A stretch of 64,000 bases of DNA, taken from the NCBI GenBank assembly GCA_040220415.1, contig JAVJUV010000040.1, positions 91,358-155,357 on the forward strand, read 5' to 3'. Position 1 is the first letter of the stretch, and the number at the start of each line of letters is the position of its first letter. This DNA comes from JAVJUV01 sp040220415 (GTDB lineage Bacteria; Pseudomonadota; Alphaproteobacteria; Rhodobacterales; Rhodobacteraceae). Of the stretch, positions 42,633 to 51,268 are shown piece after piece. A program made the position numbers and the translations under genes. The notes below the pieces were generated by a model. That model ran no database searches. It saw nothing but the letters and a program-made list of their open reading frames with translations, and was not told the origin of the DNA.

Positions 42633-43679
42633 GTGCAGATCTCTGCCAACCCCTTTCGCGGCGGGACCGGCCTTGTCGAGGGAATACCGTTTCCATCGGT
42701 CGACGTGAGGCGTGTACAAAGTCTGCTGTCAAAATGTCCTGCGGCAAGCGAAACGCCACTGATTTCAGTCAGCGATTTGGCGCCGATAGGTGCCGTCTGG
42801 GTGAAGGATGAGCGCCATCGAATGAACCTGGGATCATTCAAGGCGCTGGGTGCTGCCTATGTGATTGCACGTGAAGCTGCTGAAACTGCCGGAGAGAACC
42901 CTGGACCAAACGCTTTGTCGGGGCGAACCTACGTGACAGCCAGTGCTGGTAACCACGGCATGAGCGTCGTGGCCGGAGCCCGGGTTTTCGGGGCGGATGC
43001 CGTCATCTACATAGCGGAAACCGTTCCTGCGAGTTTTGAACAGCGCCTTCGAGACCGCGGGGCGAAGGTGATACGAGAGGGTGCGGACTACGCCGCCGCC
43101 ATGTCGGCCGCGCAGCAGTCTGCCGATGCAAGCGGTTGGACCTTGCTGTCGGACAGTTCATGGGCGGGGTATACGTCACTGCCGCACATCCTCATGGAGG
43201 GGTATTTGCAGATGGCGGACGAGGTGGTTCGCCAATGTCCGGACGTCCCCACGCACATCTTCTTGCAGGCGGGTGTGGGCGGAATGGCGGGCGCGGTGGC
43301 GGCATATGCACGGAAGGCCTGGGGTGATGCTCCCAAAGTCGTCGTTGTCGAGCCTTCGACGGCCCGAGCACTGCAGGCCAGTATCCAGGCCGGTCGCCCC
43401 GTTTTCGCCGGGGGCCAAGAGAGCATCATGGGTCGACTGGATTGCAAGGAGCCATCTCTTATTGCCCTCAACGGACTTTCGCGCGACGCGGACTTTTTCG
43501 TGACACTGCAGGATCACGAAGTATCAGGGACCCTGTCGGCGCTTTCACGGGTCGGACTGTCCACCACTCCGTCGGGCGCTGCGGGACTGGCTGCGGTTTT
43601 GCATCCCGATGTTCGCGAGGGACTCGAGATAGGCGCGAACTCACGAGTTCTCTGCTTCCTTTCCGAGGCGGGCACATGA
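42633..43679 (+). CDS. PLP-dependent lyase, diaminopropionate ammonia-lyase/EutB-like
   Basis: Fold-type II PLP enzyme (348 aa). NLGSFKALGAAYVI contains the PLP lysine, TASAGNHGMSVV is the phosphate-binding region, and VGGMAGAVAAYARK the glycine loop. The NLGSFK motif is typical of diaminopropionate ammonia-lyase (DpaL), while EutB-type threonine dehydratases of ectoine loci are close relatives. A GTG start at 42633 follows AAAAGGAG; the overlapping ATG at 42629 is in another frame. Its TGA overlaps the M24 gene (ATGA). Beta-elimination of ammonia from a diamino acid is the likely reaction. Confidence 0.82.
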   Translation: MQISANPFRGGTGLVEGIPFPSVDVRRVQSLLSKCPAASETPLISVSDLAPIGAVWVKDERHRMNLGSFKALGAAYVIAREAAETAGENPGPNALSGRTYVTASAGNHGMSVVAGARVFGADAVIYIAETVPASFEQRLRDRGAKVIREGADYAAAMSAAQQSADASGWTLLSDSSWAGYTSLPHILMEGYLQMADEVVRQCPDVPTHIFLQAGVGGMAGAVAAYARKAWGDAPKVVVVEPSTARALQASIQAGRPVFAGGQESIMGRLDCKEPSLIALNGLSRDADFFVTLQDHEVSGTLSALSRVGLSTTPSGAAGLAAVLHPDVREGLEIGANSRVLCFLSEAGT

Positions 43680-44821
43680 GAGGTTTCGACCGTTCGGAAT
43701 ACCGTCGTCGGACCGAGCGGGCGCAAAGCATGATGGCGGACCGCGGGCTTGCCGCATTGTTTCTGACGACGGAGCCCGAGGTAAGATACTTCACCGGGTT
43801 CCTCACCAGGTTTTGGGAAAGCCCAACAAGGCCGTGGTTTCTAGTTCTTCCCGCCGAGGGAAAGCCGGTTGCGGTCATTCCATCGATCGGCGTGCCGCTG
43901 ATGACGAAGTCGTGGATCGAGGACATAAGGCCGTGGACGGCCCCGGATCTTGAAGATGACGGAGTTTCACTTCTGGCCGCGACATTTCGTGAACTTGTTC
44001 CGAATGGCGGCCGAATTGGTGTGCCCGACGGGCACGAAACCCATGTACGAATGCCCGCCGCCGACCTTGAACGCCTCCGTGCCGCGGTCGAAAATCGCAG
44101 GTTTGTCGGGGATGGCGGGATTGTGCGGCAACTTCGTATCATCAAGTCGGCCGCCGAGATCTCCAAGATCGAAAAGGCTTGCGAAATTGCCGACCGGGCG
44201 TTCCTTCGTCTGCCCGAGATCGCCCGCTGCGGGGTGCCGCTCTCCGAGGTCTTTCGACGCTTCCAGATGCTTTGCCTGGACGAAGGCGCGGATTGGGTTG
44301 CCTATCTTGCAGGTGGAGCCGAGGCGGCCGGGTACGGCGACGTCATTTCTCCCGCTCATGACACTGCGCTATCCCGCGGTGATGTCCTGATGCTGGATAC
44401 CGGCCTGGTCTGGGATGGGTACTTTTGTGACTTTGACCGGAACTGGACTGTCGGACCCGCAGTGCCGGCGGTGCGCGACGCACATGCTCAACTCGTCGAA
44501 GCGTCGGATGCCGCGTTCGAGTTGGCGAGGCCGGGTGTCACCGCGGCAGAATTGTTTCACGCAATGAACCGCGTCCTTTGTCGAGGTGGGGCCAGTACCG
44601 ACGCCGGACGCCTTGGGCACGGTCTGGGCATGTCGCTCACAGAATGGCCATCGCTGATCCCTTCCGATCATACGCCCCTTGAAGCCGGGATGGTGCTGGC
44701 TCTGGAACCGGGGATTGCCGTTGGCGACAAAATCCTGGTCCATGAGGAGAACATCGTGATTACAGAAGGGACGCCACGATATCTGAGCAAGCGCGCAGGA
44801 CCGGGCATCATGGAGTTATGA
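43676..44821 (+). CDS. M24 family metallopeptidase (Xaa-Pro peptidase-like)
   Basis: Second M24 hydrolase of the locus (381 aa). An N-terminal creatinase-type domain (LAALFLTTEPEVRYFTGF) precedes the catalytic domain with LMLDTGLVWDGYFCDFDRNW (two Asp ligands), GRLGHGLGMSLTEWP (His) and ALEPGIAV plus HEENIVIT (Glu ligands), so unlike DoeA it keeps the dinuclear metal site. It could cleave an amide or a peptide-like intermediate. It starts inside the stop of the DpaL-like gene and overlaps the EutA-like gene by 4 bases, so the three are co-translated. Confidence 0.85.
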   Translation: MRGFDRSEYRRRTERAQSMMADRGLAALFLTTEPEVRYFTGFLTRFWESPTRPWFLVLPAEGKPVAVIPSIGVPLMTKSWIEDIRPWTAPDLEDDGVSLLAATFRELVPNGGRIGVPDGHETHVRMPAADLERLRAAVENRRFVGDGGIVRQLRIIKSAAEISKIEKACEIADRAFLRLPEIARCGVPLSEVFRRFQMLCLDEGADWVAYLAGGAEAAGYGDVISPAHDTALSRGDVLMLDTGLVWDGYFCDFDRNWTVGPAVPAVRDAHAQLVEASDAAFELARPGVTAAELFHAMNRVLCRGGASTDAGRLGHGLGMSLTEWPSLIPSDHTPLEAGMVLALEPGIAVGDKILVHEENIVITEGTPRYLSKRAGPGIMEL

Positions 44822-45528
44822 GAACTCTGCCGTATTCACTCGACCAGGATGATCCGGCGACTGCACCGATGGGTCTGATCATTCTGGAAGTCGATGAGAC
44901 AATTGAAACGGAATTTCGGCATCTGATACCCAGCGACCTGGGACCGCTCTTCGTTTCGAGACTTCGCAGTTCTGACACCGTCAATTGCTCCAATCTTCGA
45001 GCCATGCGGGCCGACTTGATTTCGGCCGCTGATCTGCTTCCCAAAGCGCGGTCATATCCGGTTGTCGGTTTTGCATGCACATCCGCGAGCTCGGTAATCG
45101 GCTCGGACAAGGTTGAGGAACTTGTTCGACGGGGCTGCCATGCGACGGCGGTGACGGACCCACTTCGCGCAGCGGTGGAGCGTCTGAAGACACTTGGCAT
45201 TTCCAATATTGCACTCCTGTCGCCATACATCGAGGAGGTGAATGAACCGCTTCGGTCCGCATTCGCTGCCAACAGCGTGTCCACAGACGTCTTCGGGACC
45301 TTTGGCGAGGCCAGAGAGGCCAAGGTAGCCCGCATATCGATTTCTTCGATTGTCGAAGCAGCATCCGAACTCGGGAGGGCTTCGGAGGTCGAGGGTGTGT
45401 TCATCAGTTGCACAAACCTTCGGACATACGCAGCGATTCCCGACATTGAAGCGCGGATCGGGAAGCCTGTGATTTCCAGCAACCTGGCGCTTGCATGGCA
45501 CATGAAAATGCTGAATGAGAAAAAATGA
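44818..45528 (+). CDS. Maleate isomerase/EutA-like Asp/Glu racemase superfamily protein
   Basis: Two-cysteine enzyme (236 aa) of the arylmalonate decarboxylase, maleate isomerase and EutA group. The two catalytic cysteines are likely those in GFACTSAS (near residue 84) and FISCTNLR (near residue 200). EutA is found in the eutABCDE ectoine operon of Sinorhizobium and its reaction there is not firmly known. The gene closes the dpaL-M24-eutA unit. An active racemase or isomerase acting on an amino or dicarboxylic acid intermediate is the likely role. Confidence 0.8.
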   Translation: MRTLPYSLDQDDPATAPMGLIILEVDETIETEFRHLIPSDLGPLFVSRLRSSDTVNCSNLRAMRADLISAADLLPKARSYPVVGFACTSASSVIGSDKVEELVRRGCHATAVTDPLRAAVERLKTLGISNIALLSPYIEEVNEPLRSAFAANSVSTDVFGTFGEAREAKVARISISSIVEAASELGRASEVEGVFISCTNLRTYAAIPDIEARIGKPVISSNLALAWHMKMLNEKK

Positions 45529-45668
45529 CAGCCATTTGCGCACAAATATTGCGTTTTTGGAACAAAATTCTGGGTTGCCATGCTTTCCCCCACATGCATT
45601 CTTATGGGCCAGACAAGCTGACGGAGGGATGAACCTTCCGCGATAGCGTCAAAAAACGGGGAGATGAC

Positions 45669-46769
45669 ATGCGCGACATGTCGAACGATGCGGCTTTCGT
45701 AGCCTTCGAGCGCGTGCAAAAATCGTACGATGGCGAGAACCTTGTCGTCAAAGATCTGAATCTTGCCGTTCCCAGAGGCGAGTTCCTTACGATGCTTGGG
45801 CCATCAGGATCGGGCAAGACAACCTGTCTGATGATGCTGGCCGGTTTTGAAACCGCCACGCATGGCGAAATTCTGCTGGACGGAAAGCCGATCAACAACA
45901 TTCCACCGCACAAGCGCGGTATTGGAATGGTGTTTCAGAATTATGCGCTGTTTCCGCACATGACGGTTGCGGAAAATCTCTCGTTTCCGCTGGAGGTTCG
46001 CAAGATCGGCAAGTCCGATCGGGAAGAAAAGGTGAAACGAGCGTTGGACATGGTTCAGATGGGCCAGTTCGGCGGCCGGCGTCCGGCGCAATTGTCGGGT
46101 GGTCAGCAACAGAGGATCGCGCTGGCTCGAGCCTTGGTGTTCGAACCCGAACTGGTTCTGATGGATGAACCGTTGGGCGCTCTCGACAAACAGTTGCGTG
46201 AGCAAATGCAGTTCGAGATCACCCGTCTCGCGCACGACCTTGGAATTACAACGGTCTACGTGACGCACGACCAGACCGAAGCTCTCACAATGTCGGACAG
46301 GGTCGCCGTATTCGATGATGGGCGCATTCAGCAAATCGCGGCGCCGGACGTACTATACGAAGAACCTCAGAATTCCTTCGTCGCTCAGTTCATCGGTGAA
46401 AACAACACACTCGATGGCGTCGTGAAATCGATCGACGGTGATCGATGCATCATAACGCTCGACAGCGGCGAGGAGATCGACGCCAAGCCGGTGAATGTCG
46501 GCAAGCCCGGAGAACGTACAAAGGTGTCGATTCGTCCTGAACGGGTCGAGACCAACAAGGCGCGTCTGCACGAGGACGCCCATACGTTGAACGCCGAAGT
46601 GCTGGAGTTTGTCTACATGGGGGACATTTTCAGAACACGTCTGCGTGTCGCGGGGCATGACGATTTCGTCGTCAAGACCAGGAATGCACCCGACACTGTA
46701 AGACTCGAACCTGGCAGCCAAATCGAAATCGGTTGGCTGGTCGAGGATTGCCGGGCTCTGGATGCCTGA
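45669..46769 (+). CDS. Polyamine-type ABC transporter ATP-binding protein (PotA-like)
   Basis: ATPase (366 aa) of a spermidine/putrescine-type (PotABCD-like) importer. Walker A GPSGSGKTT, signature LSGGQQQRIALARA, Walker B VLMDEPLGALD, and a C-terminal TOBE domain (VSIRPERVETN). The ATG at 45669 follows GGGGAGA by 4 bases; the next ATG (45678) is a possible alternative. Its gene comes 140 bases after the eutA-like gene, so it may have its own promoter. Transporters of this class carry polyamines, betaines, opines and related cations. Confidence 0.9.
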   Translation: MRDMSNDAAFVAFERVQKSYDGENLVVKDLNLAVPRGEFLTMLGPSGSGKTTCLMMLAGFETATHGEILLDGKPINNIPPHKRGIGMVFQNYALFPHMTVAENLSFPLEVRKIGKSDREEKVKRALDMVQMGQFGGRRPAQLSGGQQQRIALARALVFEPELVLMDEPLGALDKQLREQMQFEITRLAHDLGITTVYVTHDQTEALTMSDRVAVFDDGRIQQIAAPDVLYEEPQNSFVAQFIGENNTLDGVVKSIDGDRCIITLDSGEEIDAKPVNVGKPGERTKVSIRPERVETNKARLHEDAHTLNAEVLEFVYMGDIFRTRLRVAGHDDFVVKTRNAPDTVRLEPGSQIEIGWLVEDCRALDA

Positions 46770-46887
46770 AAGGCAAACCCGGTGGAACATAGTCGTGCGG
46801 AGAAGCCGCGCGGCGCATCAGTGGCCGGGCAAAACCCGTGGCCCGGCCAAAGTGAAAATCGAACGGGACTATTTGGGAGAATGTTGA

Positions 46888-47982
46888 ATGAAACTAGCTG
46901 CAAAATTGCTCGCCGCCAGCGCAGTCACCGCTGTTGCCGGCACTGCGACGGCGCAGGAGCTGACCTTCGTTTCGTGGGGTGGCGCCTACCAGGAGTCGCA
47001 GCTCAAGGCCTATGTGCAGCCCTATATTGCTGCCAATCCGGACATCAGCGTCGTCTGGGATGAAAGCTCGGCCGAAGCCGTGGCCAAGCTGCGTGCGATG
47101 AACGAGGCTGGCAACGTCACATGGGATCTTGTCGATGTCGTTGCCGCCGATGCCATCCGTCTGTGTGACGAAGGCCTGGCGATGGAGATCGATCCCGATG
47201 AGCATCTGGCGCCAGCGCCGGACGGCACCTCGGCCGAAGATGATTTCGGCGATCTTCTTGTGTCCGACTGCTTCATTCCGCAGATCGTCTACTCGACGAC
47301 TTTCGGCTATCGCACGGACATGGTTGGTGACACCCCACCGACAGAGGTTTGCGCGGTTTTCGATCTGGAAGCCTACCCGGGCAAGCGCGCACTCGAGAAG
47401 CGTCCGATCAACAACATGGAATGGGCGCTCTATTGCGATGGTGTCGCGAAGGACGAGATCTACGACGTTCTCGCCACGCCCGAAGGGCAGGAACGTGCCT
47501 TGGCCAAGCTCGAAACGATCAAGGACGATGTCATCTGGTGGTCGGCAGGCGCTGACACGCCGCAACTACTGGCGGATGGCGAGATCGTGATGGGCTCCAC
47601 CTACAACGGTCGTCTTTTCAGCGTGATCGAAGAGCAGGATCAGCCTGTGGCGATGCTTTGGGACATGCAGGTCTTCGACCTCGACGGATGGATCATCCCC
47701 GAGGGTCTTTCGGACGAACGTCTCGACCTCGTATTGGACTTTGTCCGCTTCGGTACGGACACGCAGCGACTGGCCGACCAGGCGAAGTACATTTCCTACG
47801 GACCTGCCCGGAAATCATCGGCTCCGCTCGTGGGCGAGCACGCCGAATTGGGCATTGAAATGGCACCGCATATGCCTACCGATCCCGAGAATGCGTCCAA
47901 CACGCTGCTCTACAACTATGAGTTCTGGGCGGATTATCGCGACGACATCGATGCCAAGTTCCAGGCTTGGCTGGCTCAGTAA
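46888..47982 (+). CDS. Polyamine-type ABC transporter substrate-binding protein (PotD-like)
   Basis: Periplasmic receptor (364 aa). Signal peptide about residues 1-22 (KLAAKLLAASAVTAVAGTATAQ, cleavage after AQ or ATA). The mature start ELTFVSWGGAYQESQLKAY is typical of the PotD/spermidine-putrescine group; EIVMGSTYNGRLFS and WDMQVFDLDGWIIPEG line the likely binding cleft. GGGAGA lies 7 bases before the ATG. Placed between PotA- and PotB-like genes and beside M24 hydrolases, it should bind a nitrogen-rich solute such as creatine or an ectoine derivative (inferred). Confidence 0.88.
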   Translation: MKLAAKLLAASAVTAVAGTATAQELTFVSWGGAYQESQLKAYVQPYIAANPDISVVWDESSAEAVAKLRAMNEAGNVTWDLVDVVAADAIRLCDEGLAMEIDPDEHLAPAPDGTSAEDDFGDLLVSDCFIPQIVYSTTFGYRTDMVGDTPPTEVCAVFDLEAYPGKRALEKRPINNMEWALYCDGVAKDEIYDVLATPEGQERALAKLETIKDDVIWWSAGADTPQLLADGEIVMGSTYNGRLFSVIEEQDQPVAMLWDMQVFDLDGWIIPEGLSDERLDLVLDFVRFGTDTQRLADQAKYISYGPARKSSAPLVGEHAELGIEMAPHMPTDPENASNTLLYNYEFWADYRDDIDAKFQAWLAQ

Positions 47983-48002
47983 GTCGTGACGACATGAAGG
48001 GG

Positions 48003-48024
48003 CGGGGCAGACTTATCTGCCCCG
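48003..48024 (+). other. GC hairpin after the binding-protein gene
   Basis: CGGGGCAG (48003-48010) and CTGCCCCG (48017-48024) form a perfect 8-bp stem with loop ACTTAT, 20 bases after the binding-protein stop, then only TTCC. It suits mRNA protection or partial termination. The remaining bases to the permease start at 48221 show no gene. Confidence 0.6.
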
Positions 48025-48220
48025 TTCCATCGGACGCAGCAGGGATAGGGCGAAGGCACGAGGGCAGCTTCGACCATTTTCAGATGGTCCGCGGCGCTGT
48101 TCCGGGGATGCGAATTCAGCCAACGGCGATGCCCATCCATGTCCGGATGTTCGAAACGATTATCGGCCATCCGAAGCGCCGAATTACTTGGGGAAGAGCT
48201 ATCGTGGTAGAGGGAACGGA

Positions 48221-49921
48221 ATGAGCGACGCGACAAGCACCGGACCACAGACTGCGGGCGTACCCGGGCGCGATGAAACAAAGTCTGGCAGCGTGAACCC
48301 CGAAGGTCCGGTCCTGGCGGCGGATGGAACGCCACTGAAAAAAAGCCTGAACCGGGCGCTTCGCATGCAGAAGATGCGTGCACTGATGCTGATCGCACCT
48401 TTGCTAATCTTCGTGCTCGTAACGTTTATTGCGCCAATTCTCGATATGCTTTTTCGGTCGGTGGAAAACCAGATCGTTTCGGAAACGCTGTCGCGCACTG
48501 TCGAAGCGCTGGAAGACTGGGACGAAAGTGGCGACGAGGTGCCCGGCGAAAACGTCTACAGAGCGGCCTACCAGGATATTTTCATTGCGGCGGAACGCAA
48601 ACTTCACACTCGTTTGGGTACGCGACTGAATTACGAGCAGACGGGTGTTTCCTCCCTTTTCCGAAAGTCGGGCCGGGGTCTGGATGATATGGGTGAAGTC
48701 TACCAAGACCAATTCGAGGACCTCGACGAGTTCTGGGAGGATGGAGAGAATTGGGCGGAACTGATGGGGTCGGACGCCTGGGTGGCCGCGGCAAAAGAGT
48801 GGGACGGCGCATCTGATGCGGCGCAACCATCCTTTGAGTTGCGCGAAGGCATTTCCGGCATTCTGCCCCAGACTTCCGAGTTTTATCGGATTTTTGCCGA
48901 CTTCGTTCAGAATGAAGAAGAAGATGAACTCTACACGGAAGACCCCTGGTCGATAGTCTATAGTGCGCTGCACGCAGACCTTGCCGCCGGTGCAAATGTC
49001 GCGGACTACTCCGGACCTGGATCGGCAGAGCTTGTCGCGGCGGCGAATGCGGCACCAGCATTCGAAACGGTCACCTTCAAGGATCGCTTTATAGATATCG
49101 ACGAGGATTGGGGAAATATCGATGTCTGGCGCACGATCAAGGTCTACGCACCCGGTTACACCGCAGGATACTTCCTGAACGCCGTAGATCTCGAACAATC
49201 CTATGACGGCATCCAAGCTCGCCCTGAGAACCAGCGGATATACATGACACTCTTCGGACGAACGATGTTCATGTCGCTTGTCATAACATTCAGTTGCATC
49301 TTGTTGGGCTATCCAGTGGCATGGCTCTTGGCCAACTTGCCGATGCGAACGGCGAATATGCTGATGATCCTGGTCCTGTTGCCGTTCTGGACATCGCTAC
49401 TGGTTCGAACATCCGCCTGGAAGGTGATGCTGCAACAGCAGGGGGTGATAAATGATGTTCTCGTTTGGCTGGGAATGGTGGCGGACGATGCTCGCCTCGT
49501 GATGATAAACAATCAGTTCGGCACGATCGTGGCCATGACGCATATCCTTCTGCCGTTCATGATCCTTCCGCTCTATTCCGTCATGCAGACAATTCCGCCA
49601 AGCTATATGCGAGCAGCGAAATCGTTGGGCGCGCAGAATTGGACGGCGTTCTGGCGGGTATATTTCCCGCAATCGGTTCCCGGGATCGGTGCGGGGTCGA
49701 TCCTCGTCTTCATCCTGTCCATCGGGTACTACATCACGCCCGAGATCGTCGGCGGCACGACCGGTGTCTTCATCTCGAACAGGATCGCCTATCACATCTC
49801 GTCGTCGCTCAATTGGGGGCTTGCTGCCGCGCTTGGGACCATTCTGTTGGTTGTCGTTCTGGGGCTGTATTGGGCCTACGACAAGATCGTCGGCATCGAC
49901 AACGTAAAGCTGGGGGGCTGA
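48221..49921 (+). CDS. ABC transporter permease (PotB-like) with large acidic periplasmic insert
   Basis: Permease of 566 aa, about twice the normal PotB length. A hydrophilic N-terminus (1-52) leads to helix one (about 53-78). Then about 260 residues (80-340), rich in Asp and Glu, should lie in the periplasm before the core helices resume (YMTLFGRTMFMSLVITFSC). The EAA docking loop is MRAAKSLGAQNWTAFWRVYFP. The ATG at 48221 follows AGAGGGAACGG. The insert may form an extra ligand- or receptor-binding domain. The core clearly belongs to the PotB family. Confidence 0.85.
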   Translation: MSDATSTGPQTAGVPGRDETKSGSVNPEGPVLAADGTPLKKSLNRALRMQKMRALMLIAPLLIFVLVTFIAPILDMLFRSVENQIVSETLSRTVEALEDWDESGDEVPGENVYRAAYQDIFIAAERKLHTRLGTRLNYEQTGVSSLFRKSGRGLDDMGEVYQDQFEDLDEFWEDGENWAELMGSDAWVAAAKEWDGASDAAQPSFELREGISGILPQTSEFYRIFADFVQNEEEDELYTEDPWSIVYSALHADLAAGANVADYSGPGSAELVAAANAAPAFETVTFKDRFIDIDEDWGNIDVWRTIKVYAPGYTAGYFLNAVDLEQSYDGIQARPENQRIYMTLFGRTMFMSLVITFSCILLGYPVAWLLANLPMRTANMLMILVLLPFWTSLLVRTSAWKVMLQQQGVINDVLVWLGMVADDARLVMINNQFGTIVAMTHILLPFMILPLYSVMQTIPPSYMRAAKSLGAQNWTAFWRVYFPQSVPGIGAGSILVFILSIGYYITPEIVGGTTGVFISNRIAYHISSSLNWGLAAALGTILLVVVLGLYWAYDKIVGIDNVKLGG

Positions 49922-49924
49922 TCC

Positions 49925-51103
49925 ATGGTTGCGCTTACACCCATTTCCAGGAAGCCCGCCAGCGTCTACATCACCGGGACGACGGTCGCGGGCGCAGTCG
50001 CGGGTCTCTTTGTCGGTACGGCGCAGGGCTCCGGTACTTTGGGGCTGATCGCTGGTGCCATCATCATGGGCGCATTGGCCTATGTCATGACGCAGATCAT
50101 CAGTAATGAGCGTGCCACCCGCTATGGACTGGTTGCCGCGCTTGCGGTTGCAGGTTTCCTGCTCGGAGGTGTTTTGGCCGGTATCATTGGCGCGTTGTTC
50201 GGCTGGTTTTTCGGTTGGTTCATCTGGTGGCTTTACGAGGGGCGCTACCGCGCCACACTGGTTCCATATCTGACGCCGTGGCAGGTCCTCTGGCATTATT
50301 CCTTTCGGGTGATCTGCGGCGCGATCTTCGTGTTCCTGATCACGCCGATCATCGTCGTGATGCCACTGTCGTTCAATGCCGAGGACTTCTTCACTTTCAC
50401 TCCCGAGATGCTGCGACTTGATCCCGAGGGATACTCGCTCAAGCATTACCGAGACTTCCTGACGAATTCCGACTGGCAGAAGTCGCTTTGGAACTCGGTC
50501 ACCATCGCGCCGGCAGCGACTTTGCTTTCGGTGAGCTTCGGTACACTTGCGGCAATTGGCCTTTCACAATCCCACGTACCTTTCCGTCGGGCGATCATGG
50601 CCATTCTGATTTCGCCGATGATCGTGCCGCTCATCATCTCGGCGGCCGGCATGTATTTCTTCTATTCCCGCATAGGGCTGCAAGGCACCTATCTGGGTGT
50701 GGTTCTGGCGCATGCCGCACTCGGCATTCCTTTCGTGATCATTACTGTCACAGCGACGCTGGTTGGATTCGATCAGTCGTTGACCCGCGCTGCCGCGAAC
50801 ATGGGCGCCAATCCCGTAACCACATTCTTCCGTGTTCAGATGCCGCTCATCCTGCCGGGCGTTATTTCAGGCGGGCTTTTCGCCTTTATAACGTCGTTCG
50901 ACGAGGTGGTGGTCGTGCTCTTTGTCGGTTCCGCCGGACAGAAAACGCTACCCTGGCAGATGTTCACAGGTCTTCGCGAGCAGATTAGCCCGACCATTCT
51001 GGCGGTTGCCACGATCCTGGTTGCGATTTCGATCGTGCTTCTGACCGTGGTAGAGCTTTTGCGTCGCCGCTCCGAGCGGCTTCGAGGCATGTCTCCCGGT
51101 TGA
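49925..51103 (+). CDS. ABC transporter permease (PotC-like) with extra N-terminal helices
   Basis: Second permease (392 aa against about 265-300 for PotC). Residues 1-110 form three or four extra membrane helices, rich in Gly and Ala (VAGAVAGLFVGTAQG, GALFGWFFGWFIWW). The PotC-like core follows from about residue 125, with EAA loop LTRAAANMGANPVTTFFRVQMPLI and SFDEVVVVLFVGSAGQKTLP near the end. It starts 3 bases after the PotB-like stop with GGGGG as a Shine-Dalgarno. With its partner it forms the membrane channel of the importer. Confidence 0.87.
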   Translation: MVALTPISRKPASVYITGTTVAGAVAGLFVGTAQGSGTLGLIAGAIIMGALAYVMTQIISNERATRYGLVAALAVAGFLLGGVLAGIIGALFGWFFGWFIWWLYEGRYRATLVPYLTPWQVLWHYSFRVICGAIFVFLITPIIVVMPLSFNAEDFFTFTPEMLRLDPEGYSLKHYRDFLTNSDWQKSLWNSVTIAPAATLLSVSFGTLAAIGLSQSHVPFRRAIMAILISPMIVPLIISAAGMYFFYSRIGLQGTYLGVVLAHAALGIPFVIITVTATLVGFDQSLTRAAANMGANPVTTFFRVQMPLILPGVISGGLFAFITSFDEVVVVLFVGSAGQKTLPWQMFTGLREQISPTILAVATILVAISIVLLTVVELLRRRSERLRGMSPG

Positions 51104-51184
51104 CGTAGAAGCCATCTGAGAATACCGATTTCGTTGTGCGTCCCGCCCACGATGGCGTCGTGGATACTGCGGGATTTGCACGGT

Positions 51185-51199
51185 CCTCGGGTGCCGAGG
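51185..51199. other. Small hairpin before the creatinase gene
   Basis: CCTCGG and CCGAGG around a GTG loop, in the 165-base gap between the transporter and the creatinase gene. It lacks a T-run; read-through or a processing site is possible. Confidence 0.35.
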
Positions 51200-51268
51200 C
51201 CGCAATGTCCTGAACGCCGGGACGTCGTGGCCGGGCTGAGTTCCGTCCGGCATGGATCGGAGACCTGA

